NCBI GenBank assembly: GCA_964606165.1
Contig: CAZSFQ010000004.1
Location: forward strand, 34,361-98,360
DNA length: 64,000 nt
From: UBA4923 sp964606165
GTDB taxonomy: Bacteria > Bacillota > Clostridia > Saccharofermentanales > DTU023
Direction: 5' to 3'
Positions 43,574 through 52,798 of this stretch are shown piece after piece. The position numbers and the translations under genes are program-made. Position 1 is the stretch's first letter. Each line of letters opens with the position of its first letter. The notes under the pieces are model-generated. The model was not told where the DNA came from, did no database searches, and saw nothing but the letters and a program-made list of their open reading frames with translations.

Positions 43574-43986
43574 AGTTTCCGGGCAAACGCGCTCCTTGGT
43601 GGTATCTGGTGCTGATCGCCCAGGGAGTCGCATGCGTCTTTACTCTTTACGCCCTGATCCTGGAACCGGGAGCTGTTTCAGCGGTCAGTGCCGGCCTGAT
43701 GGTGATTGTTTCCTGCTTTGTCCTGTGCATTCAATTCCGAAATGATCTGACCCTGGACGAAGACAGGCTGGAGCTCCGTTTCGGGCCTTTGACCAAGCGG
43801 ATCCCTTACTTCGAGATCCAGTCCATCACCCGGACCCGGAACCCCATCTCGTCAACAGCGACCTCTCTTGACCGGGTCGCGATCGAATTGTACAGCGGTG
43901 GAATGTACCTGGTTTCGGCCCGGGACAACGACCGTCTGGTTGAAGAGCTTCATCTGCGCCGAAAAAAGGCGCTTCGAGGAGACTGA
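43570..43986 (+). CDS. PH-domain-like membrane protein
   Basis: 138 residues. Two membrane segments near the N-terminus (VLIAQGVACVFTLYALIL and SAGLMVIVSCFVLCIQF) are followed by a cytoplasmic bPH-like beta domain (LTLDEDRLELRFGPLTKRIPYFEIQSITRTRNP). It resembles short membrane PH (DUF304-type) proteins of unknown function. It is locked between the patB-like gene (4-bp overlap) and hutI (one base apart), so it belongs to the same transcript for reasons that are not clear. Confidence 0.75.
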   Translation: MKFPGKRAPWWYLVLIAQGVACVFTLYALILEPGAVSAVSAGLMVIVSCFVLCIQFRNDLTLDEDRLELRFGPLTKRIPYFEIQSITRTRNPISSTATSLDRVAIELYSGGMYLVSARDNDRLVEELHLRRKKALRGD

Positions 43987-43987
43987 C

Positions 43988-45244
43988 ATGACTTACTCCA
44001 TGATCGAGCACGCGGCAGAGCTGGCAACGCCTCTGGGAAAGAAAGCTAAGCAGGGCTCCGGGATGAAAGATCTCCTGGTCATCCCCGATGGTTCCGTGAT
44101 CTGGAAGGATGACACCATCCTTTTTGCCGGAACAACAAAAAAGGCCCATGCCTGGATTGAACAATCCCTGCCGGCAGGCCGCGCGATCAAGCGTATCGAC
44201 GCCTCAGGGAAAACAGTCATCCCCGGTTACGTCGACCCTCACACCCATTTTGTTTTCGGGGGGTACCGGGACAATGAGTTCAACATGCGGCTTCAGGGCG
44301 CTTCCTACATGGAGATCATGGAAGCGGGCGGAGGTATCGCCGCAACCAACCGGGCGACGCGGGAGGCTTCCGAAGATGAGCTATACGCTTCCGGCTGGCA
44401 GCGGCTTGAACGGATGCTGGACCTGGGCATCACGACCGTGGAAGGGAAAACCGGCTATGGCGAGGACACCGAAACAGAAGACAAGATGCTGCGGGTCATG
44501 GAAAGACTGGACCGCGACCATCCGGTTGATCTAGTCAAGACTTACATGGGGGCGCATGCTGTCCCACCCCGTTTCAAAGGAAAACCAGCCGATTACATCG
44601 ATTACCTGATCGAAGAAGGTCTTCCCATGGCAGAGGGACGGGCTGAGTTTTGTGATATTTTCACTGAGAAAAATGTATTTGAGCTGGACGATTCGGAAAG
44701 GCTCCTGCTTGCCGCCCGCGAGCGCGGTTTCAAGCTGAAGATGCACGCTGATGAGATCGTCCCCCTGGGCGGCGCGGGCCTTGCGGCCAGACTAAAAATC
44801 ACCAGTGCCGATCATCTGCTCAAGGCTTCCGACCAGGACCTGCTTGCCATGCGGGACGCCGGCGTCATCGCAACCCTGCTTCCCCTGACCGCCTTCAGTC
44901 TGAAGGAACCATACGCCAGGGGACGTTTCATGATCGACCAGGGCCTGGCTGTCGCCCTGGGCACCGACCTCAACCCCGGCAGCTGCTATTCCCAGTCCAT
45001 TTCCCTCATGATCGCCCTCGCGACCATCTACATGAGCCTGACGGTTGAAGAGGCCCTGACAGCGGTCACTCTCAACGCGGCCGCCTCCATCGGTCTTGCT
45101 GAAAGCAGGGGCTCGCTGGAAGCGGGCAAGAAAGCGGATATACTTCTGCTCGACTGCCCCAACCATGGCCATCTGTCCTACCACTTTGGCATGAACCTGG
45201 TTGAGACCGTGATTAAGAACGGCGAGGTCGTGCGGTCAGCTTAA
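43988..45244 (+). CDS. hutI: Imidazolonepropionase
   Basis: 418-residue metal-dependent amidohydrolase that opens imidazolonepropionate to N-formimino-glutamate. Metal ligands sit in the PHTHFVFGGYRDNEF segment, KMHADEIVPLGG and ALGTDLNPGSC. The EGKTGYGEDTETE stretch is diagnostic for HutI. The ATG at 43988 (RBS CGAGGAGA) starts just after the previous stop. The longer frame from 43868 is a shadow of the PH-like gene. It ends convergently with udp. hutH is not in the window. Confidence 0.96.
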   Translation: MTYSMIEHAAELATPLGKKAKQGSGMKDLLVIPDGSVIWKDDTILFAGTTKKAHAWIEQSLPAGRAIKRIDASGKTVIPGYVDPHTHFVFGGYRDNEFNMRLQGASYMEIMEAGGGIAATNRATREASEDELYASGWQRLERMLDLGITTVEGKTGYGEDTETEDKMLRVMERLDRDHPVDLVKTYMGAHAVPPRFKGKPADYIDYLIEEGLPMAEGRAEFCDIFTEKNVFELDDSERLLLAARERGFKLKMHADEIVPLGGAGLAARLKITSADHLLKASDQDLLAMRDAGVIATLLPLTAFSLKEPYARGRFMIDQGLAVALGTDLNPGSCYSQSISLMIALATIYMSLTVEEALTAVTLNAAASIGLAESRGSLEAGKKADILLLDCPNHGHLSYHFGMNLVETVIKNGEVVRSA

Positions 45245-45260
45245 GGATATTCAGGGCGGT

Positions 45261-46016
45261 TTACTGACTCTTTTCCCGCAGATGCCGCCTTATGGCTTCA
45301 ACCGCCACCCGGATCCCCCGCATGGTGTCATGGCTCTCTGTATCATCCATGCCCAAAGCCCGCCGTTCCTGGTTCCATATGGTGTTGAGGATACAGGCTG
45401 CTTTGGCACCCAGGGACTGGCAGACGATGTAGAGCGCGGCGCTCTCCATCTCGGAAGCCAGGGTCCCGCCTTTCAGCCAGGCCTGCCATTTGTTTTGCAA
45501 TTCATAGCTGACGGGCATGCGGCCCGGTGAATGTTGGCCGTAAAAGGAATCCTTGCACTGAACAACACCGGTGTGGTAGCGGTAGCCGCCCTCCCTGGCG
45601 GCATCCACAAGGCAGCCGGTCAGTTCAAAATCGGCGACAGCCGGAAATTCAACCGGCAGGTATTCCCGAGATGTCCCCTCCATCCGGATGGCTCCCGTCG
45701 CGATGACCAGATCCCCGCCCATTACATCAAGGCTCATGCCGCCGCAGGTTCCCACACGGATGAAATTGCGGACGCCGGTCATGTAGAGCTCTTCGACGCC
45801 GATGGCCGTGGAGGGACCTCCCATACCGGTCGACATGACCAGGACAGGCTCATCTTCAAGGCTGCCCAGCCAGCTTGTGTATTCGCGGTTGACCCCCAGG
45901 AGGCGGGGATGGTCAAGGAGAGCGGCGATCTTCTCGACCCGGCCGGGATCGCCTGGCAGGATGGCGTATTTTGCGCCGTGGGAATCGTCCAGTTGAATAT
46001 GATAGAGCTTTTCCAT
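45261..46016 (-). CDS. udp: Uridine phosphorylase
   Basis: 251 residues of the nucleoside phosphorylase family I. Phosphate and ribose sites are seen in ILPGDPGRVEKIA, VMSTGMGGPSTAIGVEEL and RVGTCGGM, with the base-side motif CKDSFYGQHSPGRMP and the ribose site ASEMESAALY. It cleaves uridine with phosphate to uracil and ribose-1-phosphate. AGGAGGG precedes the start. It is the last gene of the pseudouridine/pyrimidine operon. Confidence 0.93.
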   Translation of the reverse strand: MEKLYHIQLDDSHGAKYAILPGDPGRVEKIAALLDHPRLLGVNREYTSWLGSLEDEPVLVMSTGMGGPSTAIGVEELYMTGVRNFIRVGTCGGMSLDVMGGDLVIATGAIRMEGTSREYLPVEFPAVADFELTGCLVDAAREGGYRYHTGVVQCKDSFYGQHSPGRMPVSYELQNKWQAWLKGGTLASEMESAALYIVCQSLGAKAACILNTIWNQERRALGMDDTESHDTMRGIRVAVEAIRRHLREKSQ

Positions 46017-46041
46017 GATCTACCCTCCTGATTTTACCTTT

Positions 46042-46974
46042 CTAGAAAGTTCCTTTACCAGCGTAAACGATGGCAATGTCCGCGGCAAGGCGGGCATTGT
46101 TCAGGACAAGCGCGATATTGGCATCCAGGCTGGCACCTCCCGTCTGCCTCACAACCCGATCAAGCAGGAAGGGTGTCACCTCCTTGCCTGAAATACCAGC
46201 GGCTTCCGCCTCTTCGAGGGCATCACCGATAGCCTGATTGATTAAATCGGTGTCCATGGCCGCTTCCTTGGGGATGGGATTGGCGATGATCATACCGGTT
46301 CGCAGGCCCAGTGCCCGCTGAACCCGGAAAGCATCGGCCACCGTCCTGGGATCGTCGGCCCGGATGACCAGGGGATGGCCGCTCTCTCTCGTATAAAAGG
46401 CCGGCATTTCATCGGTACCGTAGCCAATGACAGGCACACCACCTGTTTCAAGGTATTCAAGCGTACGGCCAATATCGAGAATGGATTTGGCGCCGGAGCA
46501 GATCACGGCCACGGGTGTTTGCTGGAGCTCGACCAGGTCGGCCGAGATGTCCAGGGTATCATGACCGCCCCTGTGAACGCCGCCGATACCGCCGGTGGCG
46601 AAAAAGTGGATGCCGGCCAAATGGGCCGCAATCATGGTGCCGGCCACTGTTGTCGCGCCCGTGACCTTGGCGGCCAGGACAAAGGGCAGGTCCCTGCGCG
46701 AAGTCTTGGTAACCGAAAGGCCTTCCTTCCCCAGTCTTTCGATCTCCTGCGGTGTCAGACCAACCTTTATTTTCCCGTCAAGGATCCCGATGGTGGCAGG
46801 CAAAGCGCCGCAATTGCCTATTACTTTTTCCACTTCAAGCGCCGTTTTGACATTGTCGGGATAGGGCATGCCATGGGAGATGATGGTCGACTCGAGGGCC
46901 ACTACGGGCGAGCCCTCTTGCAGGGCTTCCCTGACTTTGGGTGAGATTTCAAGGAAGTGATTCAATTGATTCAT
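46042..46974 (-). CDS. psuG: Pseudouridine-5'-phosphate glycosidase
   Basis: 310 residues. It splits the C-C glycosidic bond of pseudouridine 5'-phosphate into uracil and ribose 5-phosphate. Landmarks are ALESTIISHGMPYPDN, GLTPQEIERL, TTVAGTMIAAH, FFATGGIGGVHRG, the Lys-Ser region CSGAKSILDIGRTLEYLET, GVPVIGYGTDEMPAFYTRES and NPIPKE. It overlaps psuK by ATGA, as expected for the PsuK-PsuG pair. Confidence 0.96.
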   Translation of the reverse strand: MNQLNHFLEISPKVREALQEGSPVVALESTIISHGMPYPDNVKTALEVEKVIGNCGALPATIGILDGKIKVGLTPQEIERLGKEGLSVTKTSRRDLPFVLAAKVTGATTVAGTMIAAHLAGIHFFATGGIGGVHRGGHDTLDISADLVELQQTPVAVICSGAKSILDIGRTLEYLETGGVPVIGYGTDEMPAFYTRESGHPLVIRADDPRTVADAFRVQRALGLRTGMIIANPIPKEAAMDTDLINQAIGDALEEAEAAGISGKEVTPFLLDRVVRQTGGASLDANIALVLNNARLAADIAIVYAGKGTF

Positions 46975-47933
46975 TTGATTACCTCAATTTTTACCTTTTC
47001 CGAACGCTGGAGCAACAGATCATAGGAAAGTGCAGGATTAACCGCCTCGTCCGATTCCACTGCCAGAGTGGCCGCCGCGACGCCGTACCGGGCGATATCC
47101 TCCAGGCTGAAGGCCTCGTTGGCCGCCCAGGCAAAGGCCGCGGCCATGGCATCACCAGCCCCCGTCGCATTGCCTTCGTGGATAATCCCGGCGGGCTGCC
47201 CCAGGACAAAGGCAGATCCGTCGGCAAAAAGGGCGCCGTCTGTCCCGAGCGAAATACAGACATAGCGGATACCCTTTTGGCAAAGCTTGTCGGCAGCCAG
47301 TGCAGCGTCTTCTGTTTTTTGTATGCTGACCCCCGTCAGATGTTCTGCCTCCAGACGGTTGACCTTGAGGCCGTGAAGCCTCGGCAGCACCCCTGACAAG
47401 CGGCCAATTTTCGCTATGGACACGGCATCGGCATAAAGCCGGACGGTGAAGGCCAGAGCCAGCGACTCCAAAACAGGCGCGGGCAGGTTGGGGTCCAGAA
47501 CTGCGCCGCGGCAAAGCTCCCTGCTGCCCAGCCTGGTCCACGGCGCGATCTCATCAGCCGTCATGGTGTCAAAGATGCTCATGTCGTTGATTGCGGCCAC
47601 CATGTCGCCTTCCCCGTCATGGACGGCCAGGTAGCGTGAAGTCGCATATGACTCTTTGATAAGCACCCGTGAAAGATCGAGTCCCCGCTCCTCCGCATGG
47701 CGGACCAGGGCGGTTCCGGCGGAGTCGCCGCCCAGGGCGGTGAGAAAAAGGACCCGGTTTCCAAAGCCGGCCAGATTGCGCGCGATATTGTAGCCGACGC
47801 CGCCTGGCCGCTCCATGATGGAGCCGGGGTTGGAGTCGCCCGGTCGAAAAGCGCCCGCCGGTTTTGCCAGAATATCCATGTTGATGCCGCCGGCGACAAT
47901 CCAGGGTATCGCTCCCCCCTGATGCAGATTCAT
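46971..47933 (-). CDS. psuK: PfkB-family kinase, probable pseudouridine kinase
   Basis: 320-residue ribokinase-fold enzyme. The N-terminal signature is MERPGGVGYNIARNLAGFG, and the ATP/anion-hole motif is NATGAGDAMAAAFAWA. It phosphorylates pseudouridine at the 5' position ahead of PsuG. The assignment rests on the overlap with psuG; by sequence alone it is a PfkB kinase. AGGGAAG precedes the ATG. It lies ten bases after the transporter permease gene. Confidence 0.9.
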   Translation of the reverse strand: MNLHQGGAIPWIVAGGINMDILAKPAGAFRPGDSNPGSIMERPGGVGYNIARNLAGFGNRVLFLTALGGDSAGTALVRHAEERGLDLSRVLIKESYATSRYLAVHDGEGDMVAAINDMSIFDTMTADEIAPWTRLGSRELCRGAVLDPNLPAPVLESLALAFTVRLYADAVSIAKIGRLSGVLPRLHGLKVNRLEAEHLTGVSIQKTEDAALAADKLCQKGIRYVCISLGTDGALFADGSAFVLGQPAGIIHEGNATGAGDAMAAAFAWAANEAFSLEDIARYGVAAATLAVESDEAVNPALSYDLLLQRSEKVKIEVIK

Positions 47934-47942
47934 GACGCTTCC

Positions 47943-48881
47943 CTAGGCCTGTCCCTTGAAGTAGGGCTGACCCAGCGCCTTGGGCGGCGTCGAGCGCTCG
48001 ACGAAGATGACGAGGATCAAGAGGGTCAAGGCGTAAGGGAGCATGGCAAGGATCTGGGTCGGCAGCCAGGGTATCCCCGCCAGAACGACAGTGAGCGCCT
48101 GGGCAAAGCCAAAGAGCAGGCAGGCCAGCGTCGCCCCGATGGGTTTCCAGTTGCCGAAGATGACGGCCGCCAGTGCGATGAATCCCTGGCCGGATATAAC
48201 TGTCGGGGTAAACCGGTAGCTGATGGTCAGCGACGTCACCGCGCCGCCCAGGCCCGCCATGACACCGGACAGGATGGTCGCCACATAGCGGATCCTTGTC
48301 ACATTGACTCCCAGGGTGTCTGCTGCGCCAGGATGCTCACCGCAGGCCCGGACACGGAGGCCGACCCTGGTCTTGTAAAGAACGAACCAGATCAAAACAG
48401 CAAAAGCGAAGGCGAAGATAACGGTCAGGTCGATCTCTGAAGATTCAAGCAGGCGCGACTTTGATTTATCGATCCCCAGAAGTCCAAGCAGTTTGGGCAA
48501 GGGCTCGTTGATGGTCGAGTTTGACTGGGCTGCGCCATTAAAGAGAAAACGCGTAAGGAAAACACCGACGCCAAGCCCGATGAAGTTGATGGCGATGCCG
48601 GAAATAAGCTGGTTCCCTTTGGCTGTGACGGCAATAAAGGCGTGAAGAATGGCAAGAGTCGCGCCGAACAGGGCGCCAACGACAAGACCAATCCAGGGAT
48701 TGCCGGTGAAATGGCAGAGGATGGAAGCGCCGCAGGCGCCGAAGGCCATCATGCCCTCCAGGCCGATATTGTCCACACCCGCGCGCTGGGTGATGACTCC
48801 GCCGAGCGCCGTAAAGATGAGGGGCGCCGAATACATCAGGCTGATGGAAACCGTTAAAAGAACCGTATTCAATAGATTCAT
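47943..48881 (-). CDS. Nucleoside ABC transporter permease 2 (pseudouridine operon)
   Basis: 312 residues, the BPD_transp_2 short permease. RAGVDNIGLEGMMAFGAC is the usual first loop and GEHPGAADTLGVNVTRIRY precedes the last spans. It pairs with the following (upstream) permease. It begins four bases after that gene ends. Confidence 0.94.
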   Translation of the reverse strand: MNLLNTVLLTVSISLMYSAPLIFTALGGVITQRAGVDNIGLEGMMAFGACGASILCHFTGNPWIGLVVGALFGATLAILHAFIAVTAKGNQLISGIAINFIGLGVGVFLTRFLFNGAAQSNSTINEPLPKLLGLLGIDKSKSRLLESSEIDLTVIFAFAFAVLIWFVLYKTRVGLRVRACGEHPGAADTLGVNVTRIRYVATILSGVMAGLGGAVTSLTISYRFTPTVISGQGFIALAAVIFGNWKPIGATLACLLFGFAQALTVVLAGIPWLPTQILAMLPYALTLLILVIFVERSTPPKALGQPYFKGQA

Positions 48882-48884
48882 GGC

Positions 48885-49997
48885 CTACTCCTTCCTCTCC
48901 AGCCGTTCCGCAAGCCTTGGCAATGCGGGGGCGAAGGCAATACAGAGCACCAGGGCACCGATCATGATGTTGATGATTTCCGTCGGCGCGCCCATCCTGG
49001 ACTGAATCTCGGTGCCGCCGAGTTTCAGTGCCGAGTAAAGGAGCCCCGCGAAAATGCAGCCGATTGGATGGTTGCCCGCGATCAGGGCGACCGAGATACC
49101 GTCCCAGCCATAGCCTTCCGTCGCACCCAGCATGGTGATGAAATAGGAAGTTGACATGACCAGCATGGCGCCTCCCAGAGCCGCCGTACCGCCCGAGATG
49201 AACATGGACAGGAGGGCGTTCCGCTTGACCGGCATGGCCGCGAACTCGGCCGCATAATAGTTGTAGCCGACCGCGCGAAGTTCAAAGCCGATCCGGGTGT
49301 ATTTCAAAATAACCCATAGCAGGAGGGTCACCGCGATCATGACCAGAATGGCGTAACCGGCGTCCGTCCTCACGACACTTTCGAGCCAGGGATGCTTGGC
49401 AAGCAGGGCCTCCCCCTCGGCTGTTGTCCGGAATTCCCGGCTGAAGAAGGTGATCTTGGCTGTATCGAGGATTTCGGGCGAATGCTGTGATCCCGGTACC
49501 TTGACGCTCTTCATGTTGACAATGAAGTTCATGAAATAGTAGGCGATCCAGTTCAGCATGATCGAAGAGATTACTTCGTGAATGCCAAAGCGGTTTTTCA
49601 GGTAAGCCGCAAAAGAGGCATAAAGTCCTCCGACCGCAAAGGCGCAGATCATGATGAAGAGCGGATGGATGATGGCGGGCATGGGAAGGTAAAAACCGAG
49701 GATGGCGCCCGTGACCTGGCCCATAATGAACTGGCCGTCCGCCCCGATATTGAACATACCCGTCCGCACCGCAAAGGAAACGGCAAGCCCGGTCATGATA
49801 ATGGGGACGGCATTGACAATAACCTGCGCCATGCGGCGGGTGTTCGAGGTGATCCCGGTGATCAGGAGGCCGTAGCCGCGCCCCGGATCGAAACCGCCAA
49901 GCGCCAGGGTGACCGCCCCGACGAGAAAACCGATCAGAATGGCGATCATAACGGCGGTGAAGGGCTTCTTCAGGGCCTGAATGACAAACTTTCTCAT
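48885..49997 (-). CDS. Nucleoside ABC transporter permease 1 (pseudouridine operon)
   Basis: 370 residues. Family loop FNIGADGQFIMGQVTGAILG and EVISSIMLNWIAYYFMNF. It starts four bases inside the end of the ATPase gene (ATGA overlap). It is clearly related to, but distinct from, the permease at 26613-27821. Confidence 0.94.
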   Translation of the reverse strand: MRKFVIQALKKPFTAVMIAILIGFLVGAVTLALGGFDPGRGYGLLITGITSNTRRMAQVIVNAVPIIMTGLAVSFAVRTGMFNIGADGQFIMGQVTGAILGFYLPMPAIIHPLFIMICAFAVGGLYASFAAYLKNRFGIHEVISSIMLNWIAYYFMNFIVNMKSVKVPGSQHSPEILDTAKITFFSREFRTTAEGEALLAKHPWLESVVRTDAGYAILVMIAVTLLLWVILKYTRIGFELRAVGYNYYAAEFAAMPVKRNALLSMFISGGTAALGGAMLVMSTSYFITMLGATEGYGWDGISVALIAGNHPIGCIFAGLLYSALKLGGTEIQSRMGAPTEIINIMIGALVLCIAFAPALPRLAERLERKE

Positions 49998-51601
49998 TGG
50001 CTACCTCCCGCCATTAAGAGGCCGACGGCCTGTTCATCGGTCGTTTGGGGATCAAGGTCGGCAACGATCCGTCCATTGTAGATCACGTTAATGCGATCAG
50101 CGATATCGAAGACCTCATCGAGTTCGTAGGAAATAAGCAGTACGGCCCGCCCCTGATTCCGTTGCTGAACCAAGGCCTGGCGGACATATTCAATGGCGCC
50201 GACGTCCAGGCCGCGTGTCGGCTGACAGGCAAGGAGGAGATCGGGCTCCTGCTCGACTGTTCGCGCGACAATGACCTTCTGCTGATTGCCGCCAGACAGC
50301 TCCTTGGCCCGCTGGAGGGCGCTTCCCGCTGGCCGGATATCGAACTTGTCGATTTGCCTGTTGGCGTAGTCGTTGATTTTTTTCCAGGAAAGAAGGCCGC
50401 ACCTGCCCTGGAACCGCTTCTGCTTGTAAGATTCCAGAATCAGGTTTTCCCCCACCTGGAAATCCAGGACCAGGCCGCGTTTATGGCGGTCTTCATGGAT
50501 GGTTCTTATCCCTGACCGGTGCGTGTCGACTGGCAGGCCATTTTCGATATGCTGTCCGTTGACTATGATTTCGCCCTGCTCAGATTTGCGCAGGCCGGTA
50601 ACGGCCTCGATCAACTCTGTTTGCCCGTTGCCGTCCACGCCCGCGATCGCCAGTATCTCGCCCCTGCGGATATGGAGCGAAAGGTCTTTAACTTTTTCAA
50701 TCCCGCGGTTATCTTTGACGGTCAGATCATTGATTTCCATAATGACCTCACCGGGGGACGCCTTGTCTTTTTCCGTGGTCAGCATGACTTCGCGGCCGAC
50801 CATCATGGATGCCAGATCCTTCTCAGTGACATCCCGGACCTGGACTGTATCGACAACCTTGCCCCGCCGGATGATGGTGCAGTATTCCGAGGAGGCCATG
50901 ATTTCTTTCAATTTATGGGTGATGATAATGACGGTCTTGCCGCCCTCGACCAGCCGGTGCATGGTCACGATTAAATTGTCGATTTCCTGAGGGGTGAGAA
51001 CAGCCGTAGGCTCGTCAAGAATCAGGATATCGGCCCCCCTGTACAGGGCTTTTAGAATCTCAACACGCTGCTGGGTTGCGACCGAAACATCCATGATGAC
51101 CTGGCGCGGATCGACTTCCAGGCCGTACTGTTCGCCGAATTCACGAATAGTCCGGTTCATCCTGTCACGGTCGAGCCGCCCGAAGGATTTGGTCACCTCG
51201 CTCCCCAGCACGATATTTTCCGCAATGGTCATGTTTTCGACCAGCATGAAGTGCTGGTGAACCATCCCGATGCCGTGTGTGATCGCTTGTTTGGGATTCT
51301 TTATATCGCAGGGCTCGCCCATGATCCTGATTTCACCGGCGTCTTTCGTATAAAGCCCGTACAAAATCTTCATGAGGGTCGACTTGCCGGCGCCGTTTTC
51401 ACCAAGCAAGGCGTGTATGGTTCCCTTGCGGACAGCAAGGTCGACATGATCGAGCGCTTTGAGGGGTCCAAATGATTTGGAGATGCCGTACATCTCTACT
51501 GCATAATCCGAAACGCCCCCCTGTCTTTTTTCCGGGGCATCGACTGCTTCTTTCTCATTCCCCGGGATTTCGTCGGGAAGGGTCCGGGTGTCCTGCTCCA
51601 T
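49994..51601 (-). CDS. Nucleoside ABC transporter ATP-binding protein (pseudouridine operon)
   Basis: 535 residues with two ABC domains: NBD1 with GENGAGKSTLMKILYG and ILILDEPTAVLTPQE, NBD2 with the degenerate GVDGNGQTELIEAVTG, ELSGGNQQKVIVART and QPTRGLDVGA. It is the energy subunit for the BMP-protein-fed importer. About 80 bp separate it from the binding-protein gene. Confidence 0.94.
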   Translation of the reverse strand: MEQDTRTLPDEIPGNEKEAVDAPEKRQGGVSDYAVEMYGISKSFGPLKALDHVDLAVRKGTIHALLGENGAGKSTLMKILYGLYTKDAGEIRIMGEPCDIKNPKQAITHGIGMVHQHFMLVENMTIAENIVLGSEVTKSFGRLDRDRMNRTIREFGEQYGLEVDPRQVIMDVSVATQQRVEILKALYRGADILILDEPTAVLTPQEIDNLIVTMHRLVEGGKTVIIITHKLKEIMASSEYCTIIRRGKVVDTVQVRDVTEKDLASMMVGREVMLTTEKDKASPGEVIMEINDLTVKDNRGIEKVKDLSLHIRRGEILAIAGVDGNGQTELIEAVTGLRKSEQGEIIVNGQHIENGLPVDTHRSGIRTIHEDRHKRGLVLDFQVGENLILESYKQKRFQGRCGLLSWKKINDYANRQIDKFDIRPAGSALQRAKELSGGNQQKVIVARTVEQEPDLLLACQPTRGLDVGAIEYVRQALVQQRNQGRAVLLISYELDEVFDIADRINVIYNGRIVADLDPQTTDEQAVGLLMAGGSQ

Positions 51602-51683
51602 ACTTCAGTCTCCATAATAGTCGCCCGGGCACCCCGCAAGGAGTGTCCGGGCATTCTGCTTACATCCGGGAAGCCTTCACCGG

Positions 51684-52721
51684 CTATCCGAGATTGCCTT
51701 TAAATGTCTCGAATTCCGCCTCGGTGATCGGTACCGCGATATCACCGTCGACGATCTTCTTCTCAATTTCGGCTGTCTTGTCAAGGATATCCTTGGGAAC
51801 GTGCTTGTCGGAGCTCGGCGCAATGCCTACACCGCCTTCCTTCAGGCCGAAGAAGAAGGTCTTGCCTCCAACATCCTCGCCTTCCAGGACACGTTTCGAC
51901 AGGAGATAGACCGCCTGGTCGACATTCTTCAAGGCCGATGTCAGGACATTGTCCGGCGCCAGTTCATTCTGGTCCAGGTCAACCCCGATGGCCCATTTGC
52001 CCATTTCCTTGGCGGCCGTGATGCAGCCGGAACCGGCTTGGCCTGCCGCGTGGTAGACGATGTCAGCGCCGTCGCTGAACATCTTGGTTGCGGTCGCCTT
52101 GCCCTTGGCTGTGTCGCCGAAGGTGTCGATGGTCACCGCGTCCACCCGGATATCCTTGCCCAGCTCATTGGCAGCGTATGCCACACCGGCCAGATAACCG
52201 TACTGGAAGCGGAACATGACATCACCTTCCATGCCGAGAACAAATCCGACGTGGTCGGTCTCGGTCACGTGGCCGGCAATGTAGCCGACCAGGAAGGATG
52301 ACTCTTCCGAGTTGAACATGGCGCCGATCAGATTGGGGTACTCCCCTTCGGGGAATCCGGCGTCAACGATGGCGAACTTTTGGTCTTTGTGCTCTTTGGA
52401 GGCATTGATAATGGATTCTTCCATGAGGAAGCCGATGCCCCAGACAAGGTCATTTCCTTCTTCGGTCTTGTTGGTAAAGTTGACGGCGTAATCCGCCTCT
52501 TTCTCCGACTCAACAAAAGAGATTTCGTAGCCATCCGCCTCCAACTGCAACATGCCATTCCAGGCAGATTGGTTGAAGGACTCATCGTTAATTCCCCCGA
52601 GGTCGGTAATCAGCGCTACCCTTTTACCCCCCTCTTTTCCGCCTTCTTTTGGTGCGCAGCCGACGCCAAGCGCCAGTATCAATACCAGCACCAAAACCAG
52701 GCTAAACATTCTTTTTCTCAT
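51684..52721 (-). CDS. BMP-family nucleoside-binding lipoprotein (pseudouridine operon)
   Basis: 345 residues. Lipobox ALGVGC-A, then the BMP/PnrA fold: VALITDLGGINDESFNQSAW, GNDLVWGIGFLMEES, HVTETDHVGFVLG, ADIVYHAAGQAGSGC and GVDLDQNE. PnrA-type proteins bind nucleosides. Within this operon, uridine, cytidine and pseudouridine are the likely ligands. CAGGAGGAAAAT precedes the ATG. Confidence 0.94.
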   Translation of the reverse strand: MRKRMFSLVLVLVLILALGVGCAPKEGGKEGGKRVALITDLGGINDESFNQSAWNGMLQLEADGYEISFVESEKEADYAVNFTNKTEEGNDLVWGIGFLMEESIINASKEHKDQKFAIVDAGFPEGEYPNLIGAMFNSEESSFLVGYIAGHVTETDHVGFVLGMEGDVMFRFQYGYLAGVAYAANELGKDIRVDAVTIDTFGDTAKGKATATKMFSDGADIVYHAAGQAGSGCITAAKEMGKWAIGVDLDQNELAPDNVLTSALKNVDQAVYLLSKRVLEGEDVGGKTFFFGLKEGGVGIAPSSDKHVPKDILDKTAEIEKKIVDGDIAVPITEAEFETFKGNLG

Positions 52722-52798
52722 ATTTTCCTCCTGTTTGATGATGACTCGTGAAAGTCAATCCTCTTATACGATGACAGCCCTTGCGGGCCGGTCGTCCC

